Positions 5,942-11,951 of a DNA stretch of 40,921 nt are shown piece after piece. The position numbers were made by a program, and so were the translations under genes. Below the pieces are notes generated by a model, which worked only from the letters and a program-made list of their open reading frames with translations, made no database searches and had not been told where the DNA came from. How positions within the stretch are numbered: the stretch's first letter is position 1; every line of letters starts with the position of its first letter. The DNA lies in the IMG/VR virus record IMGVR_UViG_3300042509_000837, positions 1 to 40,921 of that record; one strand, given 5' to 3'. This DNA comes from a virus.

Positions 5942-5961
5942 TTAATATATTAAACATCACA

Positions 5962-5985
5962 CCGCCCCGCGATTCGCGGCGGCGG
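5962..5985. terminator. GC-rich hairpin within the origin region
   Basis: CCGCC (5962-5966) pairs with GGCGG (5981-5985) around an inner stem CCGCG/CGCGG (5967-5971 with 5975-5979). This is the only GC-rich block in several hundred AT-rich bases. It could end rightward transcription before the origin or be a structural origin element. There is no clear T-tract on either side. Confidence 0.45.
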
Positions 5986-6426
5986 TTAGTGAAGTGTATC
6001 CCTATTTACCTATATACATAACATATAAAGAATAGGATATATATCTTTCATTTCTGATAATATATCTTTATCTTTTGATAAGATTCCGGGCATTCTTGCC
6101 TATTTTTATAACAAATGTATTACGATCCCAACAAAAAAAATCACTGGAATTTTGGGCATATTCGCCCATATTTATCTAATTAGACATTACGATCGCGCCT
6201 AAAAAAATCACTGGAATATTTACCTTAAAATATTCTCATATACACGAAGTTATCCACATGTTATACACATATTACGAACGGCCTGTGGATATCTCTCAAT
6301 TTCTCAATAAAAATAACATTCTTATAACATCAATGTAAATCAATATATAATATACATGTCTTTTGGATTAGAATGGAATAATGTGGGGGAAAGTGGGGGA
6401 CTTCTTTTGATCTATTTTGATCCTAT

Positions 6427-6534
6427 TTAATACCATATCAAGGGAATAGGATTACCTTTCAGATGTACAGGATATCCTTCTTTTATGTTATCTCTATGTA
6501 TTATGTATATAGTAATTAGAGGAGGAAGAATCAT
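6427..6534 (-). CDS. Tiny hypothetical protein (35 aa)
   Basis: 35 residues MILPPLITIYIIHRDNIKEG and a Pro-rich end. The N-terminus is hydrophobic but short for a membrane span. AGGA lies 4 bases before the ATG. It is the last of four tiny leftward genes in the gap between the origin and the main leftward block. Function unknown. Confidence 0.45.
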   Translation of the reverse strand: MILPPLITIYIIHRDNIKEGYPVHLKGNPIPLIWY

Positions 6535-6562
6535 TATTCCTACCACCCCCGCCCAAAATAAT

Positions 6563-6658
6563 TTATCTTTTATCGTCATTGTTTAATATACAAGATAGAC
6601 ATATATCGCCATCCCAGGCAGGCCCATCTTGTAGGCAATCACATTCTTTATTTTCCAT
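6563..6658 (-). CDS. Tiny Cys-rich protein (31 aa)
   Basis: 31 residues with CDC near the start and CLSC near the end (ECDCLQDGPAWDGDICLSC), a zinc-ribbon-like arrangement. AAGGAGA precedes the ATG. It overlaps the upstream 45-residue gene by 11 bases, as expected for coupled translation. Confidence 0.55.
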   Translation of the reverse strand: MENKECDCLQDGPAWDGDICLSCILNNDDKR

Positions 6659-6785
6659 ATCTCTCCTTACAGGCTGCACACCATTTAGTGGAATCAAATT
6701 TACTTGTCACACTCCACTTAATCATGCACGAATACTCCGAGTGCTTGGCACTCGTACAGGTGCTTTTTGTATAGATCTTAGTCAC
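6648..6785 (-). CDS. Small Cys-containing protein (45 aa), GTG start
   Basis: 45 residues from GTG: MTKIYTKSTCTSAKHSEYSC, then KWCAACKERYGK at the end. Four Cys (with KWCAAC forming a knuckle) suggest zinc binding. It overlaps the upstream 16-residue frame by 8 bases and the downstream gene by 11. Confidence 0.5.
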   Translation of the reverse strand: MTKIYTKSTCTSAKHSEYSCMIKWSVTSKFDSTKWCAACKERYGK

Positions 6786-6828
6786 TTATGTTATCCATAT
6801 CTTCACAGATCTGTTCGAAATCATTCAT
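6778..6828 (-). CDS. Very short frame (16 aa), possible leader peptide
   Basis: MNDFEQICEDMDNISD, 16 codons, preceded by AAAGGAG at 6-base spacing and overlapping the next start. It may be a leader peptide whose translation delivers ribosomes to the GTG-started gene. Confidence 0.35.
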   Translation of the reverse strand: MNDFEQICEDMDNISD

Positions 6829-6853
6829 TTCATTCTCCTTTAGTAACCCAAAT

Positions 6854-6883
6854 CCCCCTCATGGCCGCTTGGCCAATTGGGGG
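6854..6883. terminator. Hairpin between the GT10 gene and the tiny-gene cluster
   Basis: CCCCC/GGGGG outer arms (6854-6858 with 6879-6883) and an inner TGGCC/GGCCA stem (6862-6866 with 6871-6875). It lies 64 bases beyond the stop of the leftward glycosyltransferase gene, where the long leftward transcript could end. There is no U-tract on the leftward side, so it is an imperfect intrinsic terminator. The rest of 6829-6946 shows no gene. Confidence 0.45.
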
Positions 6884-6946
6884 AGGAGGGGTTGCGTTGT
6901 GGGTGGGGTTCTATTTTTCGGCTCCCGTTTACTAATTCAACAATTT

Positions 6947-7759
6947 TCATTGTAAATAATTTAAATAAATGTAATCCTCTTTACATAAAAAATTATCTCT
7001 TACAATATTTAAATTATCTTGTATAGCATTTATTTTAGAATAATATAATTCTTTGTTAAGGTCATATAGATTAAAATCTTCTAGTAGTATTATACCGTCC
7101 ATATTAAATACGGACCCTATTTCTGGGTCGCCCCGATATATAGGGATAGTACCAGTAGCAAAACAATCTAAAATTTTTTCTGTAAAATAGCCAGGATAAA
7201 TTGAATTTTCCCAGCATATTGAAAACATATAATCTTTTAATCCATCTTCTCTGTATTTTATGGGGTTTCTTCCATTACCAAATAAATCTAGTGAGGTTTT
7301 TATAGACTCTGAAAAATTAAATCTTTTTCTAGATTCATCACCCCATATATTATCTCCAATGACTGCAGAAATCAATTTATTTTTTTCATAAATTTTTGGA
7401 TAGCGAACCCAAGTGCATTCTGCAGGCACCCATTTTATTTTTTCATGCAGATCTAACATTTTTTTGTTATGGGTAAATATATAAGTATAATTATCAATAA
7501 AATTTTTATATTCATTTATTAATAATGAATTACTTACAGGGTCTACTTCCTTAGATTCTGTAAGCCAGCCAATATTTTTTTTATTATCACTATCTACAAG
7601 GATGATATCCTCATTGAGCCAAAATATATAGTCCGCATTTTTTTTATCAAACACCAATGATAAAAATCTCGGCTGCGCTCCTGCATTAGAGTGCCAGGTC
7701 CAGTATGAAGTATACTCAGGTAGAAAATCATTAATAAAATATTTCTTTACATTACTCAT
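6947..7759 (-). CDS. GT10-family fucosyltransferase-like glycosyltransferase, copy 1
   Basis: 270 residues. The C-terminal half carries the GT10 (alpha-1,3/4-fucosyltransferase) signature: FSICWENSIYPGYFTEKILD followed by CFATGTIPIYRGDPEIG (about residues 175-215), in which the Glu-Lys pair and following residues bind GDP-fucose in the family. The N-terminal half (IFWLNEDIILVDSD) is the acceptor domain. It is closely related to the second GT10 at 15701-16531, which suggests duplication. A donor could come from the gmd/fcl genes at 18.9-20.8 kb. Sugar and acceptor are not proven. Confidence 0.85.
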   Translation of the reverse strand: MSNVKKYFINDFLPEYTSYWTWHSNAGAQPRFLSLVFDKKNADYIFWLNEDIILVDSDNKKNIGWLTESKEVDPVSNSLLINEYKNFIDNYTYIFTHNKKMLDLHEKIKWVPAECTWVRYPKIYEKNKLISAVIGDNIWGDESRKRFNFSESIKTSLDLFGNGRNPIKYREDGLKDYMFSICWENSIYPGYFTEKILDCFATGTIPIYRGDPEIGSVFNMDGIILLEDFNLYDLNKELYYSKINAIQDNLNIVRDNFLCKEDYIYLNYLQ

Positions 7760-7787
7760 TATTACATTCCATACATACTATATAAAT

Positions 7788-8078
7788 CTATATTTTATAG
7801 TCTATTGGACCGCTAATAATTCCACCCCAAGACTTGCCTGTAGGATTCTTTCTCCAATCCTCAGGAAGAATATCAGTCATACCTAATGCTCTTGCACGAC
7901 GGATGATGTGTCTTCTAGCAGCATCGTAATCTGATGCTCTGCCGACCGATTGAATTGCATTTCTTAAGTCTGCTTCATTAGCGATAGGGAAGGACCCATC
8001 TCTCATGGCTTCACCAGACTCCGCCATACGGCGTCGTGAGGCTGCAGAGTAATCTCTTTTGCTCATATCTAAATACAT
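7788..8078 (-). CDS. Virion-associated small domain protein
   Basis: 96 residues. The pattern YSAASRRRMAESGEAMRDGS, FPIANEADLRNAI, then HIIRRARALG and LPEDW is a module that, to my recollection, recurs in actinophage head-maturation or capsid-related proteins, sometimes as an extension. Here it stands alone. Function unknown. The ATG at 8078 is used because GGGAGGTGA lies 5 bases upstream; the ATG at 8093 overlaps that ribosome site. Confidence 0.65.
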   Translation of the reverse strand: MYLDMSKRDYSAASRRRMAESGEAMRDGSFPIANEADLRNAIQSVGRASDYDAARRHIIRRARALGMTDILPEDWRKNPTGKSWGGIISGPIDYKI

Positions 8079-8100
8079 GTTGTCACCTCCCATGAGACTA

Positions 8101-8694
8101 TTATACTACTCCCCAGCCCAAAGACATAGTTCTAAAATGATCTAATCTTACAGTAGTATCTAACATTATTTTTATATTGAGTTTAGACTTAACTCTAAGA
8201 CAGAAAGAAATATCTTCATTTAGATACTCTCCATACGGTTTCATTGGATCTTTAATAGATTCAATTATTCCTCTTTTCATGCAAACAAAACCAAAGCCAC
8301 ATGATCTTACTTCTTCAATATTTTTATAAAACAGAAGAGACTCTAGCGGTATTGAATACCCTTCATCATCCTGTGCTGCCAGAACACCAGCAGTAGTTAA
8401 ATAGCATCCAGAAACCATGTCGTGGTCTGATTCATATAATTTTATAAACTGGCTTTCATTCCAATGAATGTCAGAGTCTATCCAAAATAATTTATTGTAT
8501 GAATAATTCTTAAGATCATCTATTATTCTTTGCCGCGCCTGACCTACATGTGACGAGTAATTGTTAAGCCATAGCCAAGATATATTATTTTCCTCAAGGT
8601 ACTTAATTGTTTGTGTTATCGACCATACATAGTGCTGGTCAAATTTTTCTCCTGGACTAGCAATTATCACATCATAACATTTATTCATTTTCAC
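8101..8694 (-). CDS. GT-A fold glycosyltransferase (Anp1-like)
   Basis: 197 residues from GTG. It begins with a beta strand (DVIIASPGEKF), then GQARQRIIDDL and LFWIDSDIHWNESQFIKLY, where DSD is a classic metal-binding DxD motif of GT-A enzymes. MVSGCYLTT and a late HF pair also fit small mannan-polymerase-like (Anp1-type) phage transferases. No membrane segment. Its start overlaps the TAA of the upstream small gene. The donor sugar cannot be told. Confidence 0.75.
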   Translation of the reverse strand: MKMNKCYDVIIASPGEKFDQHYVWSITQTIKYLEENNISWLWLNNYSSHVGQARQRIIDDLKNYSYNKLFWIDSDIHWNESQFIKLYESDHDMVSGCYLTTAGVLAAQDDEGYSIPLESLLFYKNIEEVRSCGFGFVCMKRGIIESIKDPMKPYGEYLNEDISFCLRVKSKLNIKIMLDTTVRLDHFRTMSLGWGVV

Positions 8695-8871
8695 TTAGCC
8701 TGTTTTACGAGAGACAGCATCATACTTCTCTACCGCTGCAATAGCAGTTCTAGCAAGGTCATACCATGTCTTTGCCTCTGACTTATATGCATTCATTAAT
8801 ACATTTGCTATGTACTCTACTTTATCTATAGGCTCTTGTAAATAAATCTTAGCCTCTTCATGTATGCTCAT
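8695..8871 (-). CDS. Small helical hypothetical protein (58 aa)
   Basis: 58 residues, MSIHEEAKIYLQEPIDKVEY onward, all helical. AAAGGAG lies 6 bases before the ATG. Its start overlaps the end of the upstream 65-residue gene by 4 bases (ATGA). Family unknown. Confidence 0.7.
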   Translation of the reverse strand: MSIHEEAKIYLQEPIDKVEYIANVLMNAYKSEAKTWYDLARTAIAAVEKYDAVSRKTG

Positions 8872-9065
8872 AGTTTCTCCTTTAATTCTGCTATGAGTCC
8901 TTGCAAGGTATCACATGACTCATGCCGCCACCAAAGATCGCAATAATCATTATGTGTAGTTTGACACATACGACTACGAAGATCTATGATTAACCTATTA
9001 TACACCTCACGTTCAACAGATGATGTATCTAATTGCTCTGAGCATTGCCAGCATCTAATGTTCAT
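8868..9065 (-). CDS. Small Cys/His-containing protein
   Basis: 65 residues from MNIRCWQCSEQL. A CWQC knuckle near the start and a later YCDLWWRHESC suggest zinc binding. The start at 9065 overlaps the end of the upstream gene by 11 bases. Family unknown. Confidence 0.65.
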   Translation of the reverse strand: MNIRCWQCSEQLDTSSVEREVYNRLIIDLRSRMCQTTHNDYCDLWWRHESCDTLQGLIAELKEKL

Positions 9066-9234
9066 ACTTTTGATCCAGAAACTCCTTGTAGGCATTAATT
9101 GCTATCTCTGCATCAAGAAGGGCGATCTCAGCCCAGTTCTTTCCGTCTTCACTATTTAGCCAATCTGAGTCTGAGTGAGATCGGGGAAACCAGGCTTTCA
9201 TCAAAGCCTCCGCTACATATGTTAAACCTGGCAT
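9055..9234 (-). CDS. Small hypothetical protein (59 aa)
   Basis: 59 residues: MPGLTYVAEALMKAWFPRSH, then an acidic middle and an amphipathic helix. The ATG overlaps the previous stop (TAATG). Family unknown, but both ends are framed by coupled genes. Confidence 0.65.
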   Translation of the reverse strand: MPGLTYVAEALMKAWFPRSHSDSDWLNSEDGKNWAEIALLDAEIAINAYKEFLDQKYEH

Positions 9235-9572
9235 TAGATTTCCTTTATCCCCTTTAAGGGTCTTCCTGCTTTAATCTTAGCCATATTAGAAAGAGTATTT
9301 GTAACAACTTCTAGCGTGGTAAGAACATTAATGTACATATCTTCTGGGTGCCAGGGGGTACCTGTGCCGCCTCCATAGGTATCGTCAAATGCCACACGAA
9401 GAACCTCAAAGAATTCATCGGCAGTAACGTAGTATGCCGTCCAGGGGTGATCTACAGTTGATGTATTTGATACGTTATTAGATGCATATACCGCAGTATG
9501 CTGAATATTACTAGGATCTACGCGCTCTTGGCTAGGAGCGGTGGAGGTAGTGACTCTGACGTTATTAGACAA
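9234..9572 (-). CDS. Hypothetical protein
   Basis: 112 residues with a Ser/Thr/Asn-rich N-terminus (MSNNVRVTTSTAPSQ) and a helical C-terminus (DEFFEVLRVAF). The start is a TTG at 9572 with AAGGAG 5 bases upstream. That start lies 55 bases inside the 3' end of the next gene, an unusually long overlap here. Family unknown. Confidence 0.65.
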   Translation of the reverse strand: MSNNVRVTTSTAPSQERVDPSNIQHTAVYASNNVSNTSTVDHPWTAYYVTADEFFEVLRVAFDDTYGGGTGTPWHPEDMYINVLTTLEVVTNTLSNMAKIKAGRPLKGIKEI

Positions 9573-10054
9573 TTTTTCTCCTTCTTAGGGTGTGTGGGCC
9601 AGTAGTAATTACATTTGTCACAGCATACTAGATCGCGGTACGTCTTAGACTCCCACTCATACTGTGGATACAATTCTGGCGCTTTTTCATACAGTCTACC
9701 ACGATGGGTAGTGATTAGTCTATGATTTTCTGGATGCCCAGGCTTAAGATAATCTGGATCTTTAAATTCATCATCACGGAAGTTTCTATTAAACGTGTCA
9801 ATAATAATTGACCAGTTGTTTTCCCACTTGTACTTCCGCTGCTCCATCTCATTCTTAATGGCATAGAGGTATCTAACGAGTTCATCTTCCGCGCCAGCAA
9901 ACATGCGTGTAGCAGGATGATTTACCCATCCCTTAGTTTCACCAGCGAGAGCGGATAGAATCTGCCGCCCTTCTAGAAGTTGTTTAACTAAGCGTTTTTG
10001 ATCAAGCACTTTAGCGCAAGCCTTGTATGATTGTTCTGGTAGAAATACTTGCAT
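9518..10054 (-). CDS. MSMEG_6728-like / pyrimidine-dimer DNA glycosylase-related protein
   Basis: 178 residues. MQVFLPEQSYKACAKVLDQK, RLVKQLLEGRQIL, GWVNHPATRMFAG and a later HR-x-x-L (THRGRLYEKAPELY) follow the actinobacterial MSMEG_6728 pattern (MQTFLP..F..SA..LD..RL.KQRVE..QIL; GW..HPAVRMW.GY), which is annotated as related to T4 endonuclease V. A C-terminal CCDKCNYYWP may bind zinc. A role in repair of UV damage is inferred. The last 18 codons overlap the TTG-started gene at 9572. Confidence 0.75.
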   Translation of the reverse strand: MQVFLPEQSYKACAKVLDQKRLVKQLLEGRQILSALAGETKGWVNHPATRMFAGAEDELVRYLYAIKNEMEQRKYKWENNWSIIIDTFNRNFRDDEFKDPDYLKPGHPENHRLITTHRGRLYEKAPELYPQYEWESKTYRDLVCCDKCNYYWPTHPKKEKNCLITSESLPPPLLAKSA

Positions 10055-10055
10055 A

Positions 10056-10271
10056 TTACTTACCTTTCGCTATCTCTGCAGCATAATTATAGGCAGCAAC
10101 TATATCGCATCTCTGACATACAATTCCAGAATTATGTGGAGGATGTGTGTCTTGACCGTACTTAATTATTTTAGACGCTATGTCCTCACGAACCCTCTCA
10201 ATTAGTGAGCAGTTACACTCTCTCTTACTGTAATGTTGGTTATAACAAAATTTATCATGAGTTTCTGACAT
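10056..10271 (-). CDS. Small Cys-rich hypothetical protein
   Basis: 71 residues with CNC near residue 20 and a later CQRC, plus several His (KFCYNQHY, THPPH): a likely zinc-binding small protein followed by a helical end (AAYNYAAEIAKGK). It overlaps the upstream gene by 17 bases and ends 1 base before the next start. Family unknown. Confidence 0.7.
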   Translation of the reverse strand: MSETHDKFCYNQHYSKRECNCSLIERVREDIASKIIKYGQDTHPPHNSGIVCQRCDIVAAYNYAAEIAKGK

Positions 10272-10386
10272 TTTGACTCCTAGTTGCTGCCGCCAATGCT
10301 AGTGTGGCAAATACTTGAGCGGCTGTATACATTCCAATTTCAGCAAAGTGCAATGCCTTCTTCTCATATTCAGTACTGAGATTCAT
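10255..10386 (-). CDS. Small helical protein (43 aa)
   Basis: 43 residues from MNLSTEYEKKALHFAE, with an Ala-rich helix (AAQVFATLALAAATRS). The ATG at 10386 overlaps the stop of the upstream gene (ATGA), which decides the start. Family unknown. Confidence 0.6.
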   Translation of the reverse strand: MNLSTEYEKKALHFAEIGMYTAAQVFATLALAAATRSQNVRNS

Positions 10387-10574
10387 CTTGTGGCTCTGCA
10401 TACCTTCAATGGGTACTGAACTAGACCCATTCGATAGCACTTCTTATATACCTCTGCGTACCTATTTTCTGCTGACTCTCCTGCCTTACCTCCTGGGCAC
10501 TTCTTAATGGCATCCATCGCGGAACGTAGGTCGCGGAGAGCAGCCTCCTGCTCTTCTGTAAGATTATTATTCAT
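10383..10574 (-). CDS. Small helical hypothetical protein (63 aa)
   Basis: 63 residues starting MNNNLTEEQEAALRDLRSAM, with a KKCPGGKAG turn. The ATG at 10574 sits 4 bases after GGGAAA and overlaps the end of the HAD gene by 8 bases. A longer upstream start would run deep into that gene and is unlikely. Confidence 0.6.
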   Translation of the reverse strand: MNNNLTEEQEAALRDLRSAMDAIKKCPGGKAGESAENRYAEVYKKCYRMGLVQYPLKVCRATR

Positions 10575-11028
10575 TTTCCCATCCTGGCACAATAGTAGTT
10601 GGTATGTTATTTTCTTTCCAAAGTCTAATAATATTAGGGTTATCATCCCATGCATGAATTATATCGTATGCCTTACGGAGTGTGTCAAGCATATCTTTCT
10701 TGACTTCATAGTCTTTACGATTGTCTTCATCCCCGCGCATCATTAGCATATCACTAGGAACATCGTGCATGGCTAACCACCATGCAGTATGATTTCTCCA
10801 CATATGCTTTCTTGCTGTAACAATAAGTACTGAATGTCCTAGCATGTGTGCAATTTGAGAAGCATTGACTACATAGTCATGGGGTGGAACATTGACAGAT
10901 TCGGCATGAAAGTTATTAAAATGCTTTATAACCCTACGCCTACCCTTATCATATTTTGTTAAGTGATGACGAATGGACGACACGTTTGCTAACGTGCCGT
11001 CCATGTCAAAGATGACTGCTGTTTGCAT
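10567..11028 (-). CDS. HAD-superfamily phosphatase
   Basis: 153 residues. Motif I is VIFDMDGTLANV (nucleophile Asp and acid/base Asp), motif II is SVLIVTARK, and motif III/IV is the WDDNPNII segment near the end. This resembles the phosphatase half of T4 polynucleotide kinase and phage 5'-nucleotidase-like HAD proteins (nucleic-acid end repair or nucleotide recycling). No kinase P-loop is present. The ATG at 11028 is chosen because AGGA precedes it and it starts right before the nucleophile strand. Confidence 0.85.
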   Translation of the reverse strand: MQTAVIFDMDGTLANVSSIRHHLTKYDKGRRRVIKHFNNFHAESVNVPPHDYVVNASQIAHMLGHSVLIVTARKHMWRNHTAWWLAMHDVPSDMLMMRGDEDNRKDYEVKKDMLDTLRKAYDIIHAWDDNPNIIRLWKENNIPTTIVPGWENE

Positions 11029-11039
11029 CTTTAATCCTA

Positions 11040-11204
11040 TCAAATTTGTCGGCTAAAAATGGCATCAATCTCGGCAACATGACTAGGGCCGAATTGGGCA
11101 GCCCTGTTACGCTCTACCTGCCAGATGCTGTTGATATTCATATTTCTATTTTCACTACCTCGCACCAGAGTTGACATAATCTGGCTGATGGATAGAATCT
11201 TCAT
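11040..11204 (-). CDS. Small hypothetical protein (54 aa)
   Basis: 54 residues, MKILSISQIMSTLVRGSENR onward, with a basic middle (WQVERNRAAQFG). AAGGAGA precedes the ATG. It is the first gene after the promoter and operator at 11225-11286, so it heads the leftward transcript that includes the HAD phosphatase and the small genes down to 8.7 kb. It could be a small regulator, but no helix-turn-helix is obvious. Confidence 0.65.
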   Translation of the reverse strand: MKILSISQIMSTLVRGSENRNMNINSIWQVERNRAAQFGPSHVAEIDAIFSRQI

Positions 11205-11224
11205 CTTATCTCCTTGTGGGTTTT

Positions 11225-11259
11225 ATAAATATAGGCACCTTTTGAGCGCCTATATTTAT
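11225..11259. promoter_or_regulatory. 12-bp perfect inverted repeat, likely operator
   Basis: ATAAATATAGGC (11225-11236) and GCCTATATTTAT (11248-11259), 11 bases apart. The right arm overlaps the -10 box of the leftward promoter and the repeat covers the expected start of transcription. That position suits a repressor site better than a terminator; there is only a short A-run after it on the coding strand. Confidence 0.6.
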
Positions 11260-11286
11260 AGTATCATATGTAAACGTTTTCTTCAA
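11258..11286 (-). promoter_or_regulatory. Leftward promoter
   Basis: On the minus strand, TTGAAG (11286-11281), 17 bp, TACTAT (11263-11258). It drives the 54-residue gene at 11040-11204 and the genes downstream. The adjacent palindrome implies regulation. Confidence 0.65.
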
Positions 11287-11307
11287 ACTCAATGAGTGAT
11301 ATCTACG

Positions 11308-11460
11308 TCACACTTCTCCCTCTAAGGCATCTGCATGTCCATCTTTATATCCAGAGTTATATCCATTAATTCTTGCATTTAACAAGATTGAACAATAAAA
11401 GCAAATGGTTGGGGAAGTGTCACTATCTTTATCTGGACACAGTTTGTCGTGGCCCGACAT
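11308..11460 (-). CDS. Small Cys-containing protein (50 aa)
   Basis: 50 residues from MSGHDKLCPDKDS, with CFYC in the middle and GYNSGYKDGHADALEG at the end. CPxx and CFYC suggest a zinc site. It overlaps the end of the 26-residue gene upstream in another frame; longer starts exist at 11505. Family unknown. Confidence 0.55.
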   Translation of the reverse strand: MSGHDKLCPDKDSDTSPTICFYCSILLNARINGYNSGYKDGHADALEGEV

Positions 11461-11509
11461 TACTATCTCTAAACATCTTCTCAAAGTAATCATCGATAGA
11501 ATCATTCAT
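11429..11509 (-). CDS. Tiny protein (26 aa)
   Basis: MNDSIDDYFEKMFRDSNVGP and six more residues. The ATG overlaps the upstream stop (ATGA) and lies 5 bases after AGGAG, both good signs, but the product is short and overlaps the next gene by 32 bases. Confidence 0.4.
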   Translation of the reverse strand: MNDSIDDYFEKMFRDSNVGPRQTVSR

Positions 11510-11697
11510 AGCATCTCCTGATAATCTGGATGGTCCAACGGCGTTGGTACAGTAAGAAGTGTACCACACATAGCACACTCCCCGTCAAGCAAGTAGCCAG
11601 CGATATTATATTCTTCATCAAAATGCAGAGTTACTTTAAACAGCCAACTGCCACAAGAAGGGCACTCTGGCGTAGGAATTCCCCTAGCATTAAGCAT
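11506..11697 (-). CDS. Zinc-ribbon protein
   Basis: 63 residues with CPSCGSWLF near residue 12 and CAMCGTLL near residue 41: a two-knuckle zinc ribbon. Strands lie between the knuckles (FKVTLHFDEEYNIAGYLLDG). Similar small ribbons are widespread in actinophages, with no known function. It starts 2 bases after the upstream gene's stop. Confidence 0.75.
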   Translation of the reverse strand: MLNARGIPTPECPSCGSWLFKVTLHFDEEYNIAGYLLDGECAMCGTLLTVPTPLDHPDYQEML

Positions 11698-11699
11698 GT

Positions 11700-11834
11700 C
11701 TACTTCTTTCTAATGTTAATTATACGGACACGATTAATTGATGTGCGTGAGCGATCTTCATCGTCCCACAGCCATTCCCATGGATTAATCTCATCTCCAT
11801 TGTTCCAGTCGAACTGAGGAAGATATGATTGCAT
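11700..11834 (-). CDS. Small acidic/aromatic protein (44 aa)
   Basis: MQSYLPQFDWNNGDEINPWE with WLWDDEDRSR following and a basic end (RIINIRKK). GGAGGTG lies 4 bases upstream. Between two clear genes with short spacers; family unknown. Confidence 0.6.
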   Translation of the reverse strand: MQSYLPQFDWNNGDEINPWEWLWDDEDRSRTSINRVRIINIRKK

Positions 11835-11846
11835 GGCACCTCCAGA

Positions 11847-11951
11847 TTAATATGATCTTTTGTTCTGGACCTGTCTTTTTCTTTTTATAAGATCAACTAT
11901 TTCTTCATCTAGTTCATCTTCTTCATCATCGTAATAGTATTCTAATTTCAT
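11847..11951 (-). CDS. Small charged protein (34 aa)
   Basis: MKLEYYYDDEEDELDEEIVD then a basic tail (KRKRQVQNKRSY). The ATG overlaps the stop of the epimerase gene (ATGA), so it is probably translated by coupling. The split acidic and basic halves are striking; function unknown. Confidence 0.55.
   Translation of the reverse strand: MKLEYYYDDEEDELDEEIVDLIKRKRQVQNKRSY

Larger units (their letters stand above)
5725..6291. other. Candidate replication origin: DnaA-box-like sites and iterons
   Basis: Contains TTATCCACA at 5725-5733 and 6250-6258 (both match the DnaA box), TTATACACA at 6261-6269 and an inverted ATATCCACA at 6283-6291. Between them are TTACGA(A/T)C repeats at about 5740, 5751, 5790, 6120, 6187 and 6272, and TCACTGGAATTTT-type repeats at about 5771, 6141 and 6208. 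The stretch 5990-6120 is very AT-rich and could unwind. It lies where rightward and leftward gene blocks meet. The DnaA box is established knowledge; calling this the phage origin is inference. Confidence 0.6.

Noticed and set aside
5725-6291. CRISPR array
   Set aside because: The repeats are short (8-13 bp), unevenly spaced and variable, and no cas genes are present; the Cas4-like nuclease belongs to a phage recombination set.
6579-6935. 118-codon rightward open frame
   Set aside because: It runs antisense to the tiny Cys-rich leftward genes and through a hairpin, has no ribosome site, and its composition (Ser, His and Cys runs) is not protein-like.
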